Below are positions 61,219 through 64,000 of a DNA stretch of 64,000 nt, piece after piece. Origin of the DNA: Emiliania huxleyi CCMP1516. Taxonomy: Eukaryota > Haptophyta > Isochrysidales > Noelaerhabdaceae. The notes under the pieces were generated by a model that was given only the letters and a program-made list of their open reading frames with translations, ran no database searches and was not told the origin of the DNA. The stretch covers positions 263,965 to 327,964 of the forward strand of contig NW_005200911.1 of the NCBI RefSeq assembly GCF_000372725.1. Reading direction: 5' to 3'. The translations under genes were made by a program, and so were the position numbers. Numbering within the stretch: the stretch's first letter is position 1; each line of letters opens with the position of its first letter.

Positions 61219-64000
61219 ATGGCAATGGAGGCGGAAGCGGAGCCCGTCGTCGACGACGGCTGGGAGCAGGTCAAGGAGAACGCGCAGCCGCTCCGCCGCG
61301 GTCGGAAGGCCAAGGCGCTGGGCGAGATCGCGGTGGCCGACCGAGCCGCCTCCGACGCGCGCGAGGCGCGGCGCCAGCAGTGGGTCGAGGCGCTCAGGCG
61401 GGCAGCCGACGGGGCGGACCCGCTGGCGACGTGGGTCGGCTACATCCGGTGGACGCAGGAGGCGTACCCGACCGGCGGCAAGGAGGCCGGGCTGATGCAG
61501 CTGCTCGAGGACTGCGCGTACGGCCTCAAGGACGACTCACGCTACACCGACGACGCGCGGTACCTGCGCGTGTGGATCCAGTACGCCGACTGCGTGCGCG
61601 ACCCGGAGCAGATCTTCGACTACCTGTACGACCGGCACATCGGCCAGAAATTCGCCCTCTTCTGGGAGGCCTGGGCCTCCGTCCTCGAGACGAAGCGCAA
61701 GTACCCCGCCGCCGACAAGGCGTATGAGCGCGGCCTGCTGCTCAAGGCGGCGCCGCTCGACCGGCTGCAGCGCGCGCACCTCAAGTTCCAGCACCGGCAG
61801 GTGCAGCTGGTGATGAAGGGCGGGCCGCCCGGCGAGAGCGCCCCCGAGGCCGACGCCGCCCCCGCCGGCCGCGAGCGGCGCGCGCTCAACCGGCTCACGA
61901 GGAAGGAGGGCGGATCGAGCCGCAGGCCAACGAGCCAGCGGCCGGCCGCGCCGCTCAAGCCCAGCGGCGCGCCGGGGGCGGGCGGCGCAGCGAACGGCTC
62001 GTCGGGCGGCTCGTCGGGCACCATCGGCGGCAACTTCACCATCTTCGACGACGACGCCGCGCGCGCCGATGCGGAGGGCGACGAGGAGGGCGCGAGCCGC
62101 GCGGGCGCGTGGGAGGCGGGCACGATGACGCAGCAGGCGAAGGAGAACAGCGCGGCGGCGACGGCGTGGGACGGGGTCACCCTGCCGCAGCGCAAGCCCG
62201 CCGGCGCGCCGCAGGGCCCCGCCGAGCCGGAGGGTTGCCCCTTCTCCATCCACGTCGACGACGGCTGCGCCCCCGAGCCGTCCGGCGGCGAACGCGGCTT
62301 AGACGCGCGGCCGGCCGGTGCGGGGAGCAGCGTGCGGCTGCGGCTCGACGGGCCTGCGCGGTACGAGCGCGCGCGGGAGGAGGCGCTGCACAGCAACCCG
62401 CTCTCGCGCTTCACGGACGGGCGGGGAGGGGGAGGCGCGGCCGCCACGCCGCCGCTGCAGCCCGGCCGCGGCGGTGCGGGCGGCGCGGCGGCGCGAGGCG
62501 GCGCGTCCGGCGCCGCAGCGGCCGCGCCTGCGGGGAAGGGCTCGGAGGCGCTCGGCTACGCCCCCGAGCTGCTGCTGCACTCCGGCGAGGAGGTCTGCTT
62601 CGAGGAGGTGAGGGAGCGGGTGCGGCACTCGGCCGCAGCGCTGCGCGCCGCCACCGAGCGAGCCTCTGCCGAGGAGGAGCGGCTGCGCGAGGAGGGGGCG
62701 GCGAGGGAGGCGGCGGAGGCGGCACGGGAAGCGGCGGAGGCAGAGGCGGCGGCACGGGAGGCAGAGGCGGTGGCACGGGAGGCAGAGGCGGTGGCACGGG
62801 AGGCGGAGGCGGCACGGGAGGCAGAGGCGGCGGCACGGGAGGCAGAGGCGGCACGGGAGGCAGAGGCGGCGCGGGCGGAGCAGGCGCGGGCGGCGGAGGA
62901 GGCGAGGCTCCGCGCAGAGGCGGCGGCCGCCGCGAGCGCAGCGGCCGAGGAGGCGGAGCGCGCTGCTGCCGAGGCGGAGCGCGAGGAGGCGCGGAAGAAT
63001 GCGAGCGACCCGAACGCGCGCGCGTGTGGTGGTCACGGGCTGTACGAGGACGCGGATGGCCTGACAGTGCGGCTCGCCTCGGCGCCCACCGACGACGGGC
63101 TGACCATCAACACCAAGGCTGCACTCGAGATGCTGATGCCGTCCTTCCGCGACGACGACGACGAGCCGGAGCAGGACCTCCAAGAGCCGCCGGCGCGAGC
63201 GCTCTACAGCACCTCCCTCTACAGCACCTCCTCTCGTGGCCAGGGCGGGATGAAGCCGGCCGGGATGATGACTCCACTCCCGCACACGAGCGGCGCGCCG
63301 CTCGCCCCGCGCTCGTCGGTGCCGCACGACACCCCGAGGCGAGCCGAGCCGGCCCGGGCGCAAGAGGGCACGCCCGGAGCCTGGCTCGGAGACACGCCTC
63401 GGCCGCAGCCCGGCGCCGCCGGGCTGCGGCCAGCCGCCGCCAAGCAGGCCTCGTCGCTGCGCCCGCCCACGCGACTGGCCTTGGACTCGCCGCTCCCGCG
63501 AGGCGGCGCGACACAGGCCGCGGCGTCGGGCCACCCACTCGCCGCTCCTCCGCCCTCAGCAGTGCCCGCCGCTGCGCCACCCCGCGACCTGATGGGCGAG
63601 GACATGCCGGCCGACACTAAGGCAGCCCTCGCCAAGCTAGACGACGGCCTGCTCAACGGGCAGGGCGCGCCCGGTGAAGAGACGGCCACGAACCCCCCGC
63701 CGTCCGCGAGCGGCTTCGGCATCTTCTGCGACGATGCGCCGCCCGCGCCGCCCGCGCCGCCCTCGCCGGCCCCTGCCGCTTCGTTCGGCATCTTCTGCGA
63801 CGACGCGCCAGCTGCGCAGCCCGCGCCGGCCTCGCCGGCCGCTGCCGCTTCGTTCGGCATCTTCTGCGACGACGCGCCAGCTGCGCCGCCCGTTGCCGCA
63901 GCGTCGTCGACTTCGGCCAGCGCGCCATTCGCTGTCTTTGGAGACGCCACCGAGGACATGACCATTAACACCGCTGCCGCCATCGCCTCGTTTGACGACG
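61219..64000 (+). CDS. MadBub / BUBR1-Mad3 spindle-checkpoint protein (partial, runs off the right edge)
   Basis: The frame is open for 927+ residues from the ATG at 61219 and continues beyond the window. KEN box 1 lies in WEQVKENAQPLRRGR (KEN 19-21), followed by the Mad3/BUB1 homology I TPR domain (DPLATWVGYIRWT, YPTGGKEAGLMQLLE, LFWEAWASVLE; about 60-190). An ABBA-KEN2-ABBA cassette follows: FTIFDD (273), KEN (308-310), FSIHVD (342). Then SGEEVCFEEVRERV (homology II), an Ala/Glu coiled coil (62640-63000), DGLTINTKAAL (629), and an array of ABBA-like FGIFCD at 833, 856 and 879 plus FAVFGD at 904. By family it binds Cdc20 and APC/C in the mitotic checkpoint complex at kinetochores. Whether a kinase domain follows cannot be seen. 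Confidence 0.93.
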   Translation, partial: MAMEAEAEPVVDDGWEQVKENAQPLRRGRKAKALGEIAVADRAASDAREARRQQWVEALRRAADGADPLATWVGYIRWTQEAYPTGGKEAGLMQLLEDCAYGLKDDSRYTDDARYLRVWIQYADCVRDPEQIFDYLYDRHIGQKFALFWEAWASVLETKRKYPAADKAYERGLLLKAAPLDRLQRAHLKFQHRQVQLVMKGGPPGESAPEADAAPAGRERRALNRLTRKEGGSSRRPTSQRPAAPLKPSGAPGAGGAANGSSGGSSGTIGGNFTIFDDDAARADAEGDEEGASRAGAWEAGTMTQQAKENSAAATAWDGVTLPQRKPAGAPQGPAEPEGCPFSIHVDDGCAPEPSGGERGLDARPAGAGSSVRLRLDGPARYERAREEALHSNPLSRFTDGRGGGGAAATPPLQPGRGGAGGAAARGGASGAAAAAPAGKGSEALGYAPELLLHSGEEVCFEEVRERVRHSAAALRAATERASAEEERLREEGAAREAAEAAREAAEAEAAAREAEAVAREAEAVAREAEAAREAEAAAREAEAAREAEAARAEQARAAEEARLRAEAAAAASAAAEEAERAAAEAEREEARKNASDPNARACGGHGLYEDADGLTVRLASAPTDDGLTINTKAALEMLMPSFRDDDDEPEQDLQEPPARALYSTSLYSTSSRGQGGMKPAGMMTPLPHTSGAPLAPRSSVPHDTPRRAEPARAQEGTPGAWLGDTPRPQPGAAGLRPAAAKQASSLRPPTRLALDSPLPRGGATQAAASGHPLAAPPPSAVPAAAPPRDLMGEDMPADTKAALAKLDDGLLNGQGAPGEETATNPPPSASGFGIFCDDAPPAPPAPPSPAPAASFGIFCDDAPAAQPAPASPAAAASFGIFCDDAPAAPPVAAASSTSASAPFAVFGDATEDMTINTAAAIASFDD

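Noticed and set aside
60647-61495. Plus-strand 282-codon frame before and over the MadBub start
   Set aside because: It overlaps the true MadBub frame (KEN box, TPR) in another phase and has only low-complexity sequence.

Overview
This window is nuclear DNA of a GC-rich, flagellate-lineage microalga. A haptophyte of the Emiliania/Gephyrocapsa or Chrysochromulina type fits best. The reasons are very GC-rich codons, two conventional actins, a plant-style single-chain urease, flagellar proteins (thioredoxin-like dynein light chain, SHIPPO-repeat protein) and short introns that mostly begin with GC instead of GT. The genus is an inference; no ribosomal or organellar marker is present. I recognised no rRNA, tRNA or CRISPR.

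Layout. 0.9-9.6 kb: sugar-phosphate-type MFS transporter (+), coiled-coil protein (-), thioredoxin-like protein (-), IQ-repeat protein (+), CCCH zinc-finger protein (+). 10.2-16.8 kb: a five-exon RAD5/HLTF-type helicase-RING ligase (-) divergent from a PCIF1-type cap m6Am methyltransferase (+). 16.9-18.4 kb: two adjacent terminal-inverted-repeat elements. 19.0-23.6 kb: glycerol-3-phosphate acyltransferase (+), SHIPPO protein (-), actin copy 1 (-). 24.6-27.1 kb: homeodomain protein (+). 28.2-30.25 kb: a LINE-type retroelement end carrying RNase H and a chromodomain (-). 30.5-33.4 kb: dehydrogenase-RING fusion (+) and sulfotransferase (-). 35.4-43.1 kb: CS/beta-helix/TPR co-chaperone-like protein (+), BTB protein (-), actin copy 2 (+), 2OG-Fe(II) oxygenase (-), TauE/SafE permease (+). 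43.2-46.9 kb: repeat-rich, with a 119-bp TG tract and a complete MITE. 47.1-48.1 kb: ankyrin protein. 49.3-50.1 kb: a dispersed repeat with a nested MITE. 50.5-58.0 kb: protein kinase (+), three-exon urease with an assembly gap (+), RanBP2-zinc-finger/GST fusion (-). 58.0-61.2 kb: inverted and dispersed repeats. 61.2 kb to the right edge: a MadBub (BUBR1/Mad3) checkpoint protein that runs off the window.

The genes do not form one pathway; this is ordinary dispersed nuclear gene order. The most notable signals are: (1) 11 of 14 splice junctions that I could fix by conserved protein sequence are GC-AG; (2) several introns contain 10-mer arrays or copies of neighbouring exon sequence, suggesting recent intron birth or growth by local duplication; (3) a Mad3/BubR1 protein with an ABBA-KEN-ABBA cassette plus a further array of four ABBA-like motifs, three on an exact 23-residue period; (4) three unusual domain fusions (3HCDH-RING, CS-betahelix-TPR, RanBP2-ZnF-GST); (5) a urease intron holding a diverged antisense copy of its own upstream exon beside a 100-N gap; (6) two actin genes identical almost only from start to stop codon, including the intron, which points to gene conversion.
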